Below are positions 35,394 to 44,879 of a DNA stretch of 64,000 nucleotides, in pieces. The DNA is taken from the NCBI GenBank assembly GCA_963724405.1, contig CAVRUQ010000016.1, positions 434,001 to 498,000 of the forward strand, given 5' to 3'. Both the position numbers and the translations under genes were made by a program. How positions within the stretch are numbered: the first letter of the stretch is position 1; every line of letters starts with the position of its first letter. This stretch comes from CAVQBJ01 sp963724405. Its GTDB lineage: Bacteria > Actinomycetota > Thermoleophilia > Solirubrobacterales > Solirubrobacteraceae. The notes beneath the pieces are model-generated. The model was not told where the DNA came from and did no database searches. It saw nothing but the letters and a program-made list of their open reading frames with translations.

Positions 35394-35512
35394 GGTCAGC
35401 TCCTGACGTCGTGGGTCACGTCGACCCGGTGTGTGGTCGAGCTTAGAGACGAACGGGAAGCCCGGAAGCCGACAACGATCGACGCCCGCCGAGGAGACGC
35501 ACGCCATCGGTG

Positions 35513-36265
35513 TCAGGGCTCGGCGATGCGAGCGAGGTGGGCCCGCCAGACCGCCTCGGTCTCCGTCAGTGGGCGGCCGGCAAACGCGTGGCGCAGGGCC
35601 TCGCGCGCGCCTCCGGACGGCAGGGACTCCGCGAGCTCGACGGCCGCCGCGTCCCCGCGCTCGCCGGCCAGCAGGTCGAACACGCTGCCGCCGAGCAGCC
35701 AGGCGTCGGCCACACCCGGCGGGAAGCGCGGCGAACGGCCCTCGCGCAGGCGCCGGGCGATCGCCGGCCGCGCGTACACCGTCTGGCCGGAGAAGTACTG
35801 CCCGGCACCGGCCACGAGCCAGGCCCAGCGCACGTAAGAGGCGAAGCGCCGCGGCGTGAACGGCGGCGGGAGGCGCGGGTTGTTGGCGGCCACGACGAGC
35901 TGGGCGTACAGCGCCGCCGGCGTGAGCATGAGCATCTCGCGCGAGCCGCGAACGCTCGAGGCGCGCTCGGCGAGCAGCCTCGGCGCGAGCACGTGCACCT
36001 CGCGGGCGGAGATCCAGCCGGCGAGGTAGCGCCGGCCCGCCGGCGCGGTGAGCAGCCACACGACCGGCAGCGGCGGCTGCGCCAGGGCCACCTGCGCCAC
36101 CGACGAGTGCAGCACGACGGCCACCTCGCCCGGCAGCGCCGCGAACGCGTCGGCGAGGCGCTCGCGGGTGCCCTCGAGCAGCTCGAGGACCGACACGGCG
36201 TCGTCCCCGTCGCGGTCCTCGTGGCGCGCCGTGAAGGATGGGGAGGCCGTCTCCACCCAGCTCAT
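35513..36265 (-). CDS. Unknown protein, 250 residues
   Basis: I recognise no named family for this protein. It is soluble, Ala/Arg-rich and mostly helical in its second half, with a beta-containing N-terminal part that includes ALPGEVAVVLHSSVAQVALA and a PVVWLLTAP strand. Two Met codons can start it; ATG 36265 opens directly into MSWVETASPSFTARHE and was preferred to the one six codons earlier. There is no signal peptide and no partner gene in the same operon. A putative amidase or protease role cannot be supported. Confidence 0.6.
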   Translation of the reverse strand: MSWVETASPSFTARHEDRDGDDAVSVLELLEGTRERLADAFAALPGEVAVVLHSSVAQVALAQPPLPVVWLLTAPAGRRYLAGWISAREVHVLAPRLLAERASSVRGSREMLMLTPAALYAQLVVAANNPRLPPPFTPRRFASYVRWAWLVAGAGQYFSGQTVYARPAIARRLREGRSPRFPPGVADAWLLGGSVFDLLAGERGDAAAVELAESLPSGGAREALRHAFAGRPLTETEAVWRAHLARIAEP

Positions 36266-36343
36266 CGGACGTCGGGCGCCGGACACGCGAGCGTCGCGCT
36301 CAACGGCCGCCGGTACCGGCGTGCGACGCGGTGAGCGGGAGGC

Positions 36344-36976
36344 TCAGGCGAGGACGGGCTGGCCGGCCTCGCGCGTGATCGCCTCGATCGCTTCGGCGGC
36401 ACGCTCGAACTCGTCGTCTGAGAGGACCGGCGTCCCCTCGAAGGGAAGATCGCGCTGGAGCTCGAGCCACGAGCGGCAGCCGAGATACTCCTCACGCACC
36501 TTCACCGTCACCGGACGCGGGATTCGGTACGTGCGCAGCAGGAGCACGTGCAGCGGGTGGCGGCGCTTCCAGGCCAGGCGCTTCTCCGCGTAGTCGGGCG
36601 TCCACACGTAGAACGGCGACAACGCGTCGACGGCGCGCGGGTCGGTGATCGTGAAGTGCGCGGCCACCTCGGCCCAGGCCCGGATACGGACGCGCTCGGG
36701 CTGCTCGATGCCGCCGTTCGCCATGATCGCACGCGGGTGCGGCTCGCCCTCGGGCCAGACGCCCTCCTCGAGGGCGCGGCGCAGCTCTGGCTGGTGGGAT
36801 TCGCGGACGAGGTCGTTGCGCTGGTGATCGAACGTCGGGTACAGGAAGAAACGGTCGTGCTCGACCTGGAAGTGCTTGTCGGTCTCACGGATGCCACCCT
36901 TGCGCAGGGTGACCAGCTGCTCGCCCTCGGCGAGCGCACGGACGGTGACCGCCCATTCTTTGAAAGCAATTGGCAT
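36344..36976 (-). CDS. DUF1802 family protein
   Basis: This 210-residue protein belongs to DUF1802. The start IAFKEWAVTVRALAEGEQLV, the LRKGGI strand, FFLYPTFDHQ and the CRSWLEL motif late in the protein are family features. The function is unknown; the family occurs in cyanobacteria, Firmicutes and actinobacteria, often as a single gene. There is no Shine-Dalgarno sequence before ATG 36976, again suggesting a leaderless mRNA. The 158 bp upstream (36977-37134) include a stretch richer in A/T than the rest of the window but no gene. Confidence 0.8.
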   Translation of the reverse strand: MPIAFKEWAVTVRALAEGEQLVTLRKGGIRETDKHFQVEHDRFFLYPTFDHQRNDLVRESHQPELRRALEEGVWPEGEPHPRAIMANGGIEQPERVRIRAWAEVAAHFTITDPRAVDALSPFYVWTPDYAEKRLAWKRRHPLHVLLLRTYRIPRPVTVKVREEYLGCRSWLELQRDLPFEGTPVLSDDEFERAAEAIEAITREAGQPVLA

Positions 36977-37134
36977 AGGAGAGGAACGGCGGGGAGGGGC
37001 CTACACAGAACGCTCCCTGGGCGCTGTCCACGCCAGCGGACAACGCATCGGGAACGTCGAGAAGGATACGTAAACCCGATGAAAATCCCAAATCGCCTGC
37101 AAAATTCAGCGGTTTTCCGCACCTCGGCAGGCGT

Positions 37135-38049
37135 CTAGGCGTCAGCTTGCGGCGCGGGTCGCCCCCCATCGCCGCGCGCTTCGGCGGCCTCGATGATGGC
37201 GGCGAAGTCGGCCTCTCCCAGGCCCCGCGCGACCGTCTCGGCAAGCATATCGCGGGCGTGTGCGGCGGCGGGGAACGGGATCCCGAGCGCCTCGCCGACC
37301 TCCAGGCACAGGCGGACGTCCTTGAGCATGTGCTCGGTCTTGAACAGCGTCGTGAAGTCGTGGCGGCGCATCGGATCGGCCTTCAGCGCGAGCATCGTCG
37401 AGCCGCCGGAGCCGGCGCCGGCGACGGCCAGGAGGGCGTCGACGTCGACGCCCGCGGCGCCGGCGAGCACCAGCGCCTCGGCGAGCGCGCTCGCGTTGGC
37501 GGCCGCGAGCGCGTTGTTGAGGAGCTTGACCGTCTCGCCCTGGCCGAGGTCCCCGACGTGGACGACGAGCGAGCCCATCGTCTCGAGCAGCGGGCGGACC
37601 CGCGCGACGTCGGCCTCGGCGCCGCCGGCCATGATCGTGAGGGTCCCGTCCTCGGCGCGCGGTGAGGAGCCGGTCACCGGGGCGTCGACGAGCGCAACCC
37701 CGCGCTCGCCCAGCGCGGCGCCGATCCGCCGCGTGTCGCGGGGCGAGATCGTCGACATGTCGACGCACAGCAGTCCGCTGCTCGCCGCCTCGGCGACGCC
37801 GCCCGGCCCGAGTAGGACCGACTCGACCTGCGGGCCGTCGACGACCATGCTGATGACGATGTCGCTGTCGCGAGCGACGGCGGCCGGGGAGTCGCCGAGG
37901 GCGGCGCCGTGCTCGTGGGCCCAGCTTTCCGCCTTGCCCGGGGTATGCGTCCACACGGTGAGCGGGAAGCCGGCGCGCGCGAGGTTGGCCGCCATCCGCG
38001 AGCCCATGATCCCGAGGCCGAGGAAGCCGACCCGCTCAGGGTTGACCAT
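37135..38049 (-). CDS. Beta-hydroxyacid dehydrogenase (HIBADH family)
   Basis: This 304-residue NAD(P)-dependent dehydrogenase belongs to the 3-hydroxyisobutyrate / tartronate semialdehyde reductase family. The dinucleotide motif GLGIMGSRMAANL is at 9-21, the substrate block DAPVTGSSPRAEDGTLTIMAGG lies around 120-142 and the catalytic lysine is in GQGETVKLLNN. The ATG overlaps the end of the hydantoinase B gene by 14 bp, so it is the third gene of that operon. The substrate may be a hydroxyacid produced by the upstream lactamase or hydantoinase chemistry, which is an inference from context. Confidence 0.9.
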   Translation of the reverse strand: MVNPERVGFLGLGIMGSRMAANLARAGFPLTVWTHTPGKAESWAHEHGAALGDSPAAVARDSDIVISMVVDGPQVESVLLGPGGVAEAASSGLLCVDMSTISPRDTRRIGAALGERGVALVDAPVTGSSPRAEDGTLTIMAGGAEADVARVRPLLETMGSLVVHVGDLGQGETVKLLNNALAAANASALAEALVLAGAAGVDVDALLAVAGAGSGGSTMLALKADPMRRHDFTTLFKTEHMLKDVRLCLEVGEALGIPFPAAAHARDMLAETVARGLGEADFAAIIEAAEARGDGGRPAPQADA

Positions 38050-39544
38050 CGCCGCCTCCTCCGGGGGTCTCGATGCGGAGCCGCTCACCGTCGCGCAGCG
38101 TACCGGTCTGTTTGCCCGGCAGCTCGCGGGGATCCCCGCCGGCGGCGATGAGCAGGTTGCGCCCGGGCGCGCCGGCTGCGCCGCCCTGCGCGCCGGGCGG
38201 CGCGTGGCGGCGGCGCTCGGTGATGAGCGAGTACTGCATCGGCTCGAGCGCCTCGATCTCGCGGATGACTCCGTCGCCGCCACGGTGGCGTCCGAGCCCG
38301 CCCGAGCCGCGCCGGACCGCGTACGTCCGCACGCGCACCGGGAAGTCCCGCTCGAGCGCCTCGATCGGCGTGTTGAGCGTGTTCGACATGGCGACGTGCA
38401 CGGCACTCGGCCCGTCCGCGTCCGGGCAGGCGCCCTGGCCGCCGCCGAGCGTCTCGTAGTAGGAGAAGCGATCGTTGCCGAGCGTGAGGTTGTTCATCGT
38501 GCCCTGCCCGAGCGCGCGCCCGAAGGCGGCGAGGACGAGGTCGGCGACGCGCGAGGACGTCTCGACGTTGCCGGCCACGACGGCGGCCCCGGGTCGCGCG
38601 TTGAGCAGGCACCCGGGCGGGGCGTGCACCCGCAGCGGCCGATACGCACCGGAGCTCGGCGGGATGTCCGGATCGGTGAGGACCCGCAGCGCGAAATAAC
38701 ACGACGAGAGCGTCACCGCGAGCGGGCAGTTGAGGTTGCCGTCGTGCTCGGGGGCGCTCCCGGAGAAGTCGAGCTCGAGCTCGTCGGCGCGCACGCGCGC
38801 GACGAGCCGCAGCGGGAGGTCGCCGTCGGTCGCCTCGAGCACGTCCTGCGCGCGGCGCTCCCCGTCGGGTAGCGCCTGCAGGCAGGCGCGCGTGCGCCGT
38901 TCGGCGTAGTCGAGGACCTCGGCGATCGCCTCGCGCAGGCGGTCGCCGCCGAGTCGGGCGCCGAGCTCGGCCAGGCGCAGCCCGCCGACCCGGTTGGCGG
39001 CCAGCTGCGCGCGCAGATCGGCCCGACGCTCGTCCGGCTGGCGCATCGCCGCCGTGATCTCCGCGATCGCCCGCTCGTCGAGCACGCGGGGCGAGATCAC
39101 GACCCCCTCGTCGGCGAGCGTGTGGCTGTCGGCCGGCATCGACCCCGGCACGGGGCCGCCGACGTCGGCGTGATGCGCCCGGCTCGCGGCGAACCCGAGC
39201 AGCTCGCCGCCCGCGCCGGCCTCGAACACCGGCGTGATCACCGTGATGTCGGGGAGGTGGGTGCCCCCGGCAAAGGGATCGTTGAGGACCCACGATCGCC
39301 CGGGCGCATGGTCGCGGTCGCGGACCGCCGCCACCGCCGAGGGCATCGCGCCGAGATGCACCGGGATGTGCTCGGCCTGCATCACCATCTCGCCGCCGGC
39401 GTCGAACAGCGCCGTCGAGGCGTCCCGGCGCTCCTTGATGTTGGCCGAGTGCGCGGAGCGGATGAGCACGGCGCCCATCTCCTCGCAGGCGGCGTGCAGC
39501 GCGCCGGTCGTCACCTGCAGCTCGATCGGGTCGAGCGTGCTCAC
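38036..39544 (-). CDS. hyuB: Hydantoinase B / oxoprolinase B-type subunit
   Basis: This 502-residue subunit belongs to the HyuB/OplaB family, which with HyuA performs ATP-dependent hydrolysis of cyclic amides such as hydantoins or 5-oxoproline. The conserved start DPIELQVTTGALHAACEEMGAVL, the NDPFAGGTHLPDI and SRAHHADVGG blocks, and the C-terminal RRGSGGLGRHRGGDGV are present. GTG 39544 overlaps the hyuA TGA (GTGA). The subunit is cytoplasmic. The exact ring substrate (hydantoin, oxoproline, or acetophenone-type carboxylation) cannot be decided from the sequence. Confidence 0.9.
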   Translation of the reverse strand: MSTLDPIELQVTTGALHAACEEMGAVLIRSAHSANIKERRDASTALFDAGGEMVMQAEHIPVHLGAMPSAVAAVRDRDHAPGRSWVLNDPFAGGTHLPDITVITPVFEAGAGGELLGFAASRAHHADVGGPVPGSMPADSHTLADEGVVISPRVLDERAIAEITAAMRQPDERRADLRAQLAANRVGGLRLAELGARLGGDRLREAIAEVLDYAERRTRACLQALPDGERRAQDVLEATDGDLPLRLVARVRADELELDFSGSAPEHDGNLNCPLAVTLSSCYFALRVLTDPDIPPSSGAYRPLRVHAPPGCLLNARPGAAVVAGNVETSSRVADLVLAAFGRALGQGTMNNLTLGNDRFSYYETLGGGQGACPDADGPSAVHVAMSNTLNTPIEALERDFPVRVRTYAVRRGSGGLGRHRGGDGVIREIEALEPMQYSLITERRRHAPPGAQGGAAGAPGRNLLIAAGGDPRELPGKQTGTLRDGERLRIETPGGGGDGQP

Positions 39545-41526
39545 TGCGTCACCTCCAGCCCCACGTTCCCGCGCGCGTCGACCTCCCCCGACCACCCGGG
39601 CGCGATGACGAGCGTCGACTCCGGCAGCGCGCAGACCGCCGGACCGGGCAGCCGCGTGCCGGGGGCGAGCTCGCCGCGCCACAGGAGCGTGTCGCGGTGG
39701 ACCCCGTCGAACACGGCGCGGTGGGGCGTCGGCCGCGTCGCCGTCGCCGACGAGCCCCCAAGCGCCAGCGCCGGCGCGGGCCCCCACACGGACACGCGCA
39801 CGGTGACGAGCTCGACCTCGGCGGTGGCGTCCTCGTAGCCGTAGCGCTCGTGATGAGCGGCGGCGAAGGCGGTCTGAAGTGCACCCGGGCCGGGGTCGTC
39901 CGCCACCTCGACCGGCAGCTCGAACGACTGCCCGGCGTAGCGCAACTCATAGCCCACGCGCACGCGCGCCGGCTCGGTTGGCAGGCCGGCGGCCGCCTCG
40001 CGCGTCAGCGCGTCGACGAGCTCGCGCAGCTCGGTCCCCGCGAGCGCCGCGCCGCGCCACAGGACGGTGCGGGCCGCGTCCGAGCGGGGCGCCGCCGCCG
40101 CGAGCCCGAGTGCCGAGAGCACCCCGGAGGCGCGCGGGCACTGGATCCGCCGGATGCCGAGCTGCGCGGCGAGCGCAGTCGCGTGCAGCGGTCCGGCGCC
40201 CCCGAACGCCAGCAGCGTGAAGCCGCGCGGATCGATCCCCCGCTGCACGGTCACCACCCGCAGCGCGCCCAGCATCTCCGCATTCGCGACGGCCACGATG
40301 CCGGCGGCGCAGGCAAGCGTGTCAAGGCCGAGCTCGCGCGCGAGGCCCTCGACGGCGCTCCGCGCGGCGTCCGCGTCCAGGGTCACCCTGCCGGCCAGCG
40401 CGCCGTCGGCCGGCAGGTAGCCGAGCAGCACGTTCGCGTCGGTCACGGTCGGGCGCTCGCCGCCGCGCCCGTAGCAGGCCGGCCCGGGATCGGCCCCCGC
40501 CGACTGGGGGCCGACGCGCAGCGCGCCGCCGGCGTCGCGCCAGGCGATCGATCCGCCCCCGGCGCCGACCGTGTGGATGTCGAGCATCGGCAGCGCGAGC
40601 GGCCGGCCGCCGATGCGCCGGGTCGCCGTCTCGCGCACGGCGCCGTCCGCGATCATGCACACGTCGCACGACGTGCCGCCCATGTCGAAGCAGAGCACGT
40701 CGGGCTCACCCCCGTCGGCGGCCGTCAGCAGCGCGCCACCGACGCCGCCGGCCGGGCCCGAGAGCACGGTCAGGGCGGCGTGACCGGCCGCCCGCTCGGC
40801 GCTCGTGGCTCCGCCCGAGGACTGCATCACCTCCACGGCCGGCAGCCCGGCCTCGCGAGCCCGGCGCTCGAGCTCGCCCAGGTATCCACGCAGCAGCGGC
40901 GAGAGGGCGGCGTCGACCTCGGTCGTGGCCGCGCGCTCGAACTCGCGGAACGTGCCGACGACCTCGTGGCTGAGCGACACGTGTACCCCGGGCAGGCGCT
41001 CGGCCAGCCGGCGTCCGAGGATCCGCTCGTGCTCGGGATGCGCGTAGGAGTGCAGCAGCACGACGGCGACCGCCTCGGGCGCGTGCGCGGCGACCGCGGC
41101 GACGACGTCGTCGGCCGCCTCGGGGCGCAGGGCCAGGATCGGTCCCGCCGGGCCCGAGCGCTCCGGTGCGCCGACGCGGCGCTCGCGCGGCACGAGCGGT
41201 GCCGGAGCGGCCTCGCAGAGGCGGTACAGGCTCGGCCGCGCCTGGCGGCCGAGCTCGACGAGGTCCTCGAAGCCCTCGGTGGCGACGAGCACCGTGCGCG
41301 CCCCGACGCCCTCCAGCAGCGCGTTCGTGGTGACCGTCATCCCGTGGACGAAGCGCGTGACCTCGGCGGCGCTCGCGCCGGCTCGGGCGAGCACCGCCTC
41401 GCTCGCCGCCAGGACCGAGCACGCCTGGTCTCCTGGGTTGGTGGGCACCTTCGCCGTGACGATCTCGCGCGGCGTCACGAGCACGGCGTCGGTGAAGGTG
41501 CCGCCGACGTCGACTCCGAGCAACAT
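39541..41526 (-). CDS. hyuA: Hydantoinase A / oxoprolinase A-type subunit
   Basis: This 661-residue ATP-binding subunit of the HyuA/OplaA family belongs to the actin-like ATPase superfamily. The phosphate loop GVDVGGTFTDAV is at the N-terminus, HGMTVTTNALLEG at about 60-73, SGPAGGVGGA and FDMGGTSCDV in the middle, and LLAFGGAGPLH near residue 425. The length is typical. TAGCGT at 41536-41541 ends 9 nt before ATG 41526, a probable promoter for the three-gene operon hyuA-hyuB-dehydrogenase. There is no regulator or transporter next to it. Confidence 0.92.
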   Translation of the reverse strand: MLLGVDVGGTFTDAVLVTPREIVTAKVPTNPGDQACSVLAASEAVLARAGASAAEVTRFVHGMTVTTNALLEGVGARTVLVATEGFEDLVELGRQARPSLYRLCEAAPAPLVPRERRVGAPERSGPAGPILALRPEAADDVVAAVAAHAPEAVAVVLLHSYAHPEHERILGRRLAERLPGVHVSLSHEVVGTFREFERAATTEVDAALSPLLRGYLGELERRAREAGLPAVEVMQSSGGATSAERAAGHAALTVLSGPAGGVGGALLTAADGGEPDVLCFDMGGTSCDVCMIADGAVRETATRRIGGRPLALPMLDIHTVGAGGGSIAWRDAGGALRVGPQSAGADPGPACYGRGGERPTVTDANVLLGYLPADGALAGRVTLDADAARSAVEGLARELGLDTLACAAGIVAVANAEMLGALRVVTVQRGIDPRGFTLLAFGGAGPLHATALAAQLGIRRIQCPRASGVLSALGLAAAAPRSDAARTVLWRGAALAGTELRELVDALTREAAAGLPTEPARVRVGYELRYAGQSFELPVEVADDPGPGALQTAFAAAHHERYGYEDATAEVELVTVRVSVWGPAPALALGGSSATATRPTPHRAVFDGVHRDTLLWRGELAPGTRLPGPAVCALPESTLVIAPGWSGEVDARGNVGLEVTQ

Positions 41527-41687
41527 CGCTCCAGCACGCTAGTGCGTCACCCGGCGACGTGCGTGTCCCGGCCGGCGTCACCGGGCACGGTGGTGGGCGC
41601 GACACGCGCCCAGGCGGGTCGGTCGCGCCCACCGGTACGCCGCCGGCCTCGCCGCGGGGTCGCGGGTCGGCGCGGCCGGCTGGCGGC

Positions 41688-42119
41688 TCAGGCGGCCACG
41701 AGTTGCTCTCCGTGCTCGGTCTCGGCCAGGTGCTGATGCGAGGGGCAGTAGCCGTTGCGGGGCAGCGGCGTCCGCCGGCAAGGCGTCCCCTTGCGCGTCG
41801 TCGCCCGGCACCGCAGGGGCTCGCCGCTGGCGTCGTGGTAGGCGAACGGATGCTCGGCCAGGAACCGCCGCGCGTACTCGAGGTACTGCGACGAGATGAG
41901 CAGCACCCGCTGTTGCTCGGTCATCGGGAAGTACGTTCGGATGTCGCCGAACAGCGTCTGCGCGGGCCGTGCGAAGGTGTACTTGTCCTGTGCGAGTCGG
42001 GAGATGGCCGATTCGCACGCGTGCAGCACGGCGAGATGGTCGTCGACGTCGCTCCCGACCCGTCGCGGGGCGATGTACGGCGCGAGCTCTCGGTATATGG
42101 CGCGACTGAACTGGTACAT
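41688..42119 (-). CDS. Unknown protein with C-terminal CxxH zinc-type motif
   Basis: The N-terminal 100 residues of this 143-residue protein are helical and unrecognised; a C-terminal metal-binding motif Cys104-x9-Cys114-x10-Cys125-x2-His128 follows, with RATTRKGTPC typical of the small DUF5763-like zinc module. GGGGAGGGG at the right distance precedes ATG 42119, a strong ribosome site, and the longer frame upstream lacks one. It stands alone between hyuA and nadB. A nucleic-acid or protein-binding role is possible but unproven. Confidence 0.65.
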   Translation of the reverse strand: MYQFSRAIYRELAPYIAPRRVGSDVDDHLAVLHACESAISRLAQDKYTFARPAQTLFGDIRTYFPMTEQQRVLLISSQYLEYARRFLAEHPFAYHDASGEPLRCRATTRKGTPCRRTPLPRNGYCPSHQHLAETEHGEQLVAA

Positions 42120-42269
42120 GGGCAAACCCCTCCCCTCACTTCCGTGTCGTGCCACGTTCCTTACCCGCCTGCCGCCTCGGTTACACGCCTTTGCGATCCG
42201 AGCGTCAGTCGGCGTACACGGATGCCGGAGCAGCGGCGCTCGCCCGCGGAGCCGCGGCCACGCGCCGCC

Positions 42270-43769
42270 TCAGCGCCAGTGCTCCCAGCGCAGCTCGCCG
42301 TCGGCGGCGAGCACGGCGTGCCGATGGTCGAGCGCGGGGTCGCGCTCGGGGTGATCGACGCGCATGTGCGCGCCGCGCGTCTCCTCCCGGGCGAGCGCCG
42401 ACGCCGCGATGAGGCGCGCGAGCGGGTACGGATCGTCGAGGAGCGCACCGAGTCCCTCGGCGCTGCGCTTGAGGCCGGCGTGCTGCCACAGCGCGGTGCG
42501 CGTCTCGGGTCCGGGCGCCGGGAGCGGCGGCTCGGCGGCGAGCGCGGCGAGCTCGGTCGCGCCGCCCGGCGGCGGAGGGGGGTCGGCGAGCGCGCGGTGC
42601 GCCGCGCGCCAGCCGAACACGAAGCACTCGCTCAACGAGTTGGAGGCGAGCCGGTTGGCGCCGTGCAGTCCGGTGCACGCGCTCTCGCCGACGGCGTACA
42701 GGCCCCGCACCGCCGTCCGCCCGTTGAGGTCGGTGACGATCCCGCCCATCATGTAATGCGCGGCCGGGGCGACGGGCACGAGCTCCCGGGTCGCGTCGAC
42801 GCCGGCGTCACGCAGCGCCGAGAAGACGTTCGGGAAGCTCGCCTCGTCGATCGCGCGCATGTCGAGGCCGACCGATCGCGCCCCCGTCTCGGCCAGCTTC
42901 ACCCAGATCGCACGGGCGACCTCGTCGCGGGGAGCGAGCTCGTCGACGAAGCGCTCGCCCGCCGCGTCGTGGAGCGTCGCGCCCTCGCCGCGTATCGCCT
43001 CGGTGATGAGGAAGCCCTCGCGGCCGGGGACGTCGATCACCGCCGTCGGATGGAACTGGGCGAACTCGAGGTCGGCGAGCGTGGCGCCGGCGGCATGCGC
43101 GAGCATCAGGCCCGAGCCGAGCGAGCCGGGCGGGTTGGTCGTCCGGGCCCACAGCGCGGCGGCCCCGCCGGTGCAGAGGATCACGGCGCGCGCGCTGATG
43201 AGGCGCCCGTCGTCGCACAGGAGTCCCCGGCAGACCCCGTCGGTGAGCCACAGCGTGCGGGCCCGCGTGCCCTCGATGACCGTGATCCCCGGCTCCTGGA
43301 CGGCGATCGCCGAGAGCTGGCGCACGACGCGCCGGCCCGTCGCGCTGCCGCCGGCGTGGGCGACCCGGCGCACGGAGTGCCCGCCCTCGAGACCGAGCGA
43401 GAGCCGTCCGAGCCGGTCGGCGTCGAAGCGCACGCCGAGCGCCTGCAGGTCGCGCACGCGGTCGGGCGCCTCGGCGACGAGCACCTGCGCGGCCGAGCGA
43501 CGGACCGCCGCGCGCCCGGCGCGGAGCGTGTCGGCGAGGTGCTGCTCGGGGCTGTCGTCGGCCGCGAGCGCGGCGGCCAGGCCGCCCTGGGCCCAGTAGC
43601 TCGCGGTCTGGGCGAGCGGCGTGGCCGACACGAGCGCCACGCGGGCGCCCTCGCGCGCCGCGGTGAGCGCCGCGTAGAGACCGGCGCCACCCGCGCCGAC
43701 GACCGCGATGTCCGCGCGGATGGGCGGCTCATCGAGGTCGGTGGCGCGCGGGCCCGCCGGTGCTCCCAT
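42270..43769 (-). CDS. nadB: L-aspartate oxidase
   Basis: This 499-residue FAD enzyme oxidises L-aspartate to iminoaspartate in de novo NAD synthesis. The FAD motif VVGAGGAGLYAAL is at 23-35; SYWAQGGLAAA, HSVRRVAHAGG, EFAQFHPTAV and the family-diagnostic PVAPAAHYMMGGI with GANRLASNSLSE are all present. No nadA or nadC gene is in the window, so its partners are elsewhere. Its start codon is 19 bp from the divergent deacetylase-like gene, leaving room only for overlapping, probably leaderless promoters. Succinate-dehydrogenase-type flavoproteins are excluded by the aspartate-oxidase blocks. Confidence 0.92.
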   Translation of the reverse strand: MGAPAGPRATDLDEPPIRADIAVVGAGGAGLYAALTAAREGARVALVSATPLAQTASYWAQGGLAAALAADDSPEQHLADTLRAGRAAVRRSAAQVLVAEAPDRVRDLQALGVRFDADRLGRLSLGLEGGHSVRRVAHAGGSATGRRVVRQLSAIAVQEPGITVIEGTRARTLWLTDGVCRGLLCDDGRLISARAVILCTGGAAALWARTTNPPGSLGSGLMLAHAAGATLADLEFAQFHPTAVIDVPGREGFLITEAIRGEGATLHDAAGERFVDELAPRDEVARAIWVKLAETGARSVGLDMRAIDEASFPNVFSALRDAGVDATRELVPVAPAAHYMMGGIVTDLNGRTAVRGLYAVGESACTGLHGANRLASNSLSECFVFGWRAAHRALADPPPPPGGATELAALAAEPPLPAPGPETRTALWQHAGLKRSAEGLGALLDDPYPLARLIAASALAREETRGAHMRVDHPERDPALDHRHAVLAADGELRWEHWR

Positions 43770-43788
43770 GCGCGGGTACGGTATCCGG

Positions 43789-44805
43789 ATGGGCCCGCCG
43801 GTCTACCTCAGCCATCCGTCCTCCCTGCAGCACGACACCGGTCTGCATCCCGAGACCGCCGCGCGGATCACGGCGATCGAGCAGGCGATGGCCGCACGCG
43901 ACTGGCTCGGCTACGAGCGGGTGGCTTCGCGGCCCGCCGCCATCGAGCTCATCACCGCCGTGCACGGCGCGCGCCTCGTCGAGGAGATCCGCGACGCGAG
44001 CGCCGCGGGAGGAGCCATCATCGACGCCGACACCGTCGTCAGCGAGGGCTCCTGGACCGCCGCGCTGCACGCCGCCGGCGGCGCGTGCGAGCTCGTCGAC
44101 CGGCTGCTCACCGGCGACGCCCCAACCGGCTTCAGCGGGCACCGCCCCCCGGGTCACCACGCCGAGCGCAACCAGTCGATGGGCTTCTGCCTGTTCAACA
44201 ACGTCGCCGTCGCGGCCGCCCACGCGCTCGCCGCGCACGGGCGCGAGCGGGTGCTCATCCTCGACTGGGACGTGCATCACGGCAACGGCACGAACGACAT
44301 CTTCCACACGACCGCGGAGGTCATGTACGTCTCGATCCACCAGTCCCCGCTGTACCCGGGCACCGGCTCGGCCACCGACACCGGATCGGGCCCGGGCAAG
44401 GGCTACACCGTCAACCTCCCCGTCCCGCCCGGCTCCGGAGACGAGTGCTGGGTCTCGCTCGTCGAGCACGTCGTCGCGCCGCTCACGCGTGCCTATGCAC
44501 CCGAGCTCGTCCTCATCTCGGCCGGCTTCGACGCCCATTCCGGCGATCCGCTCGCCGACTGTCGCGTGACCGACGCCGGGTACGCGGCGATGGCCGCCGC
44601 GATGCGCCGCGCGGGCGCCGACGTCGGCGCGCCGGTCGGCGTCGTGCTCGAGGGCGGCTACGAGCTCGACGCGCTCGCGAGCAGCACGGTCACGGTGCTC
44701 GGCGTGCTCGCCGCCCCGCAGGCGCCATCTCCGCCGGAGCTGCCGGTGCACCCGCGCGCGGAGGCTGCGCGGGCGCGGCTGTCCGAGCGCTGGGATCTGG
44801 GCTGA
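43789..44805 (+). CDS. Histone-deacetylase-family amidohydrolase
   Basis: This 338-residue zinc amidohydrolase belongs to the HDAC/AcuC/polyamine-deacetylase superfamily. The HRPPGHHAE block (118-126), the zinc ligands in DWDVHHGNGT (159-168) and the GFDAHSGDPLADC block are intact, as is the LEGGYEL strand near the end. Bacterial members deacetylate acetylpolyamines or acetylated proteins such as acetyl-CoA synthetase; no acsA gene is nearby to choose between them. ATG 43789 follows a TACGGT box (43777-43782) by 6 nt, so the message may be leaderless. Confidence 0.9.
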   Translation: MGPPVYLSHPSSLQHDTGLHPETAARITAIEQAMAARDWLGYERVASRPAAIELITAVHGARLVEEIRDASAAGGAIIDADTVVSEGSWTAALHAAGGACELVDRLLTGDAPTGFSGHRPPGHHAERNQSMGFCLFNNVAVAAAHALAAHGRERVLILDWDVHHGNGTNDIFHTTAEVMYVSIHQSPLYPGTGSATDTGSGPGKGYTVNLPVPPGSGDECWVSLVEHVVAPLTRAYAPELVLISAGFDAHSGDPLADCRVTDAGYAAMAAAMRRAGADVGAPVGVVLEGGYELDALASSTVTVLGVLAAPQAPSPPELPVHPRAEAARARLSERWDLG

Positions 44806-44879
44806 GGGCCCTGACCGGTCGGTGGCGGCCGGCGGCCGGCGGTGCCGCGGTCGGTGTCGGGGCGCTGCGGGCGTTCCGT

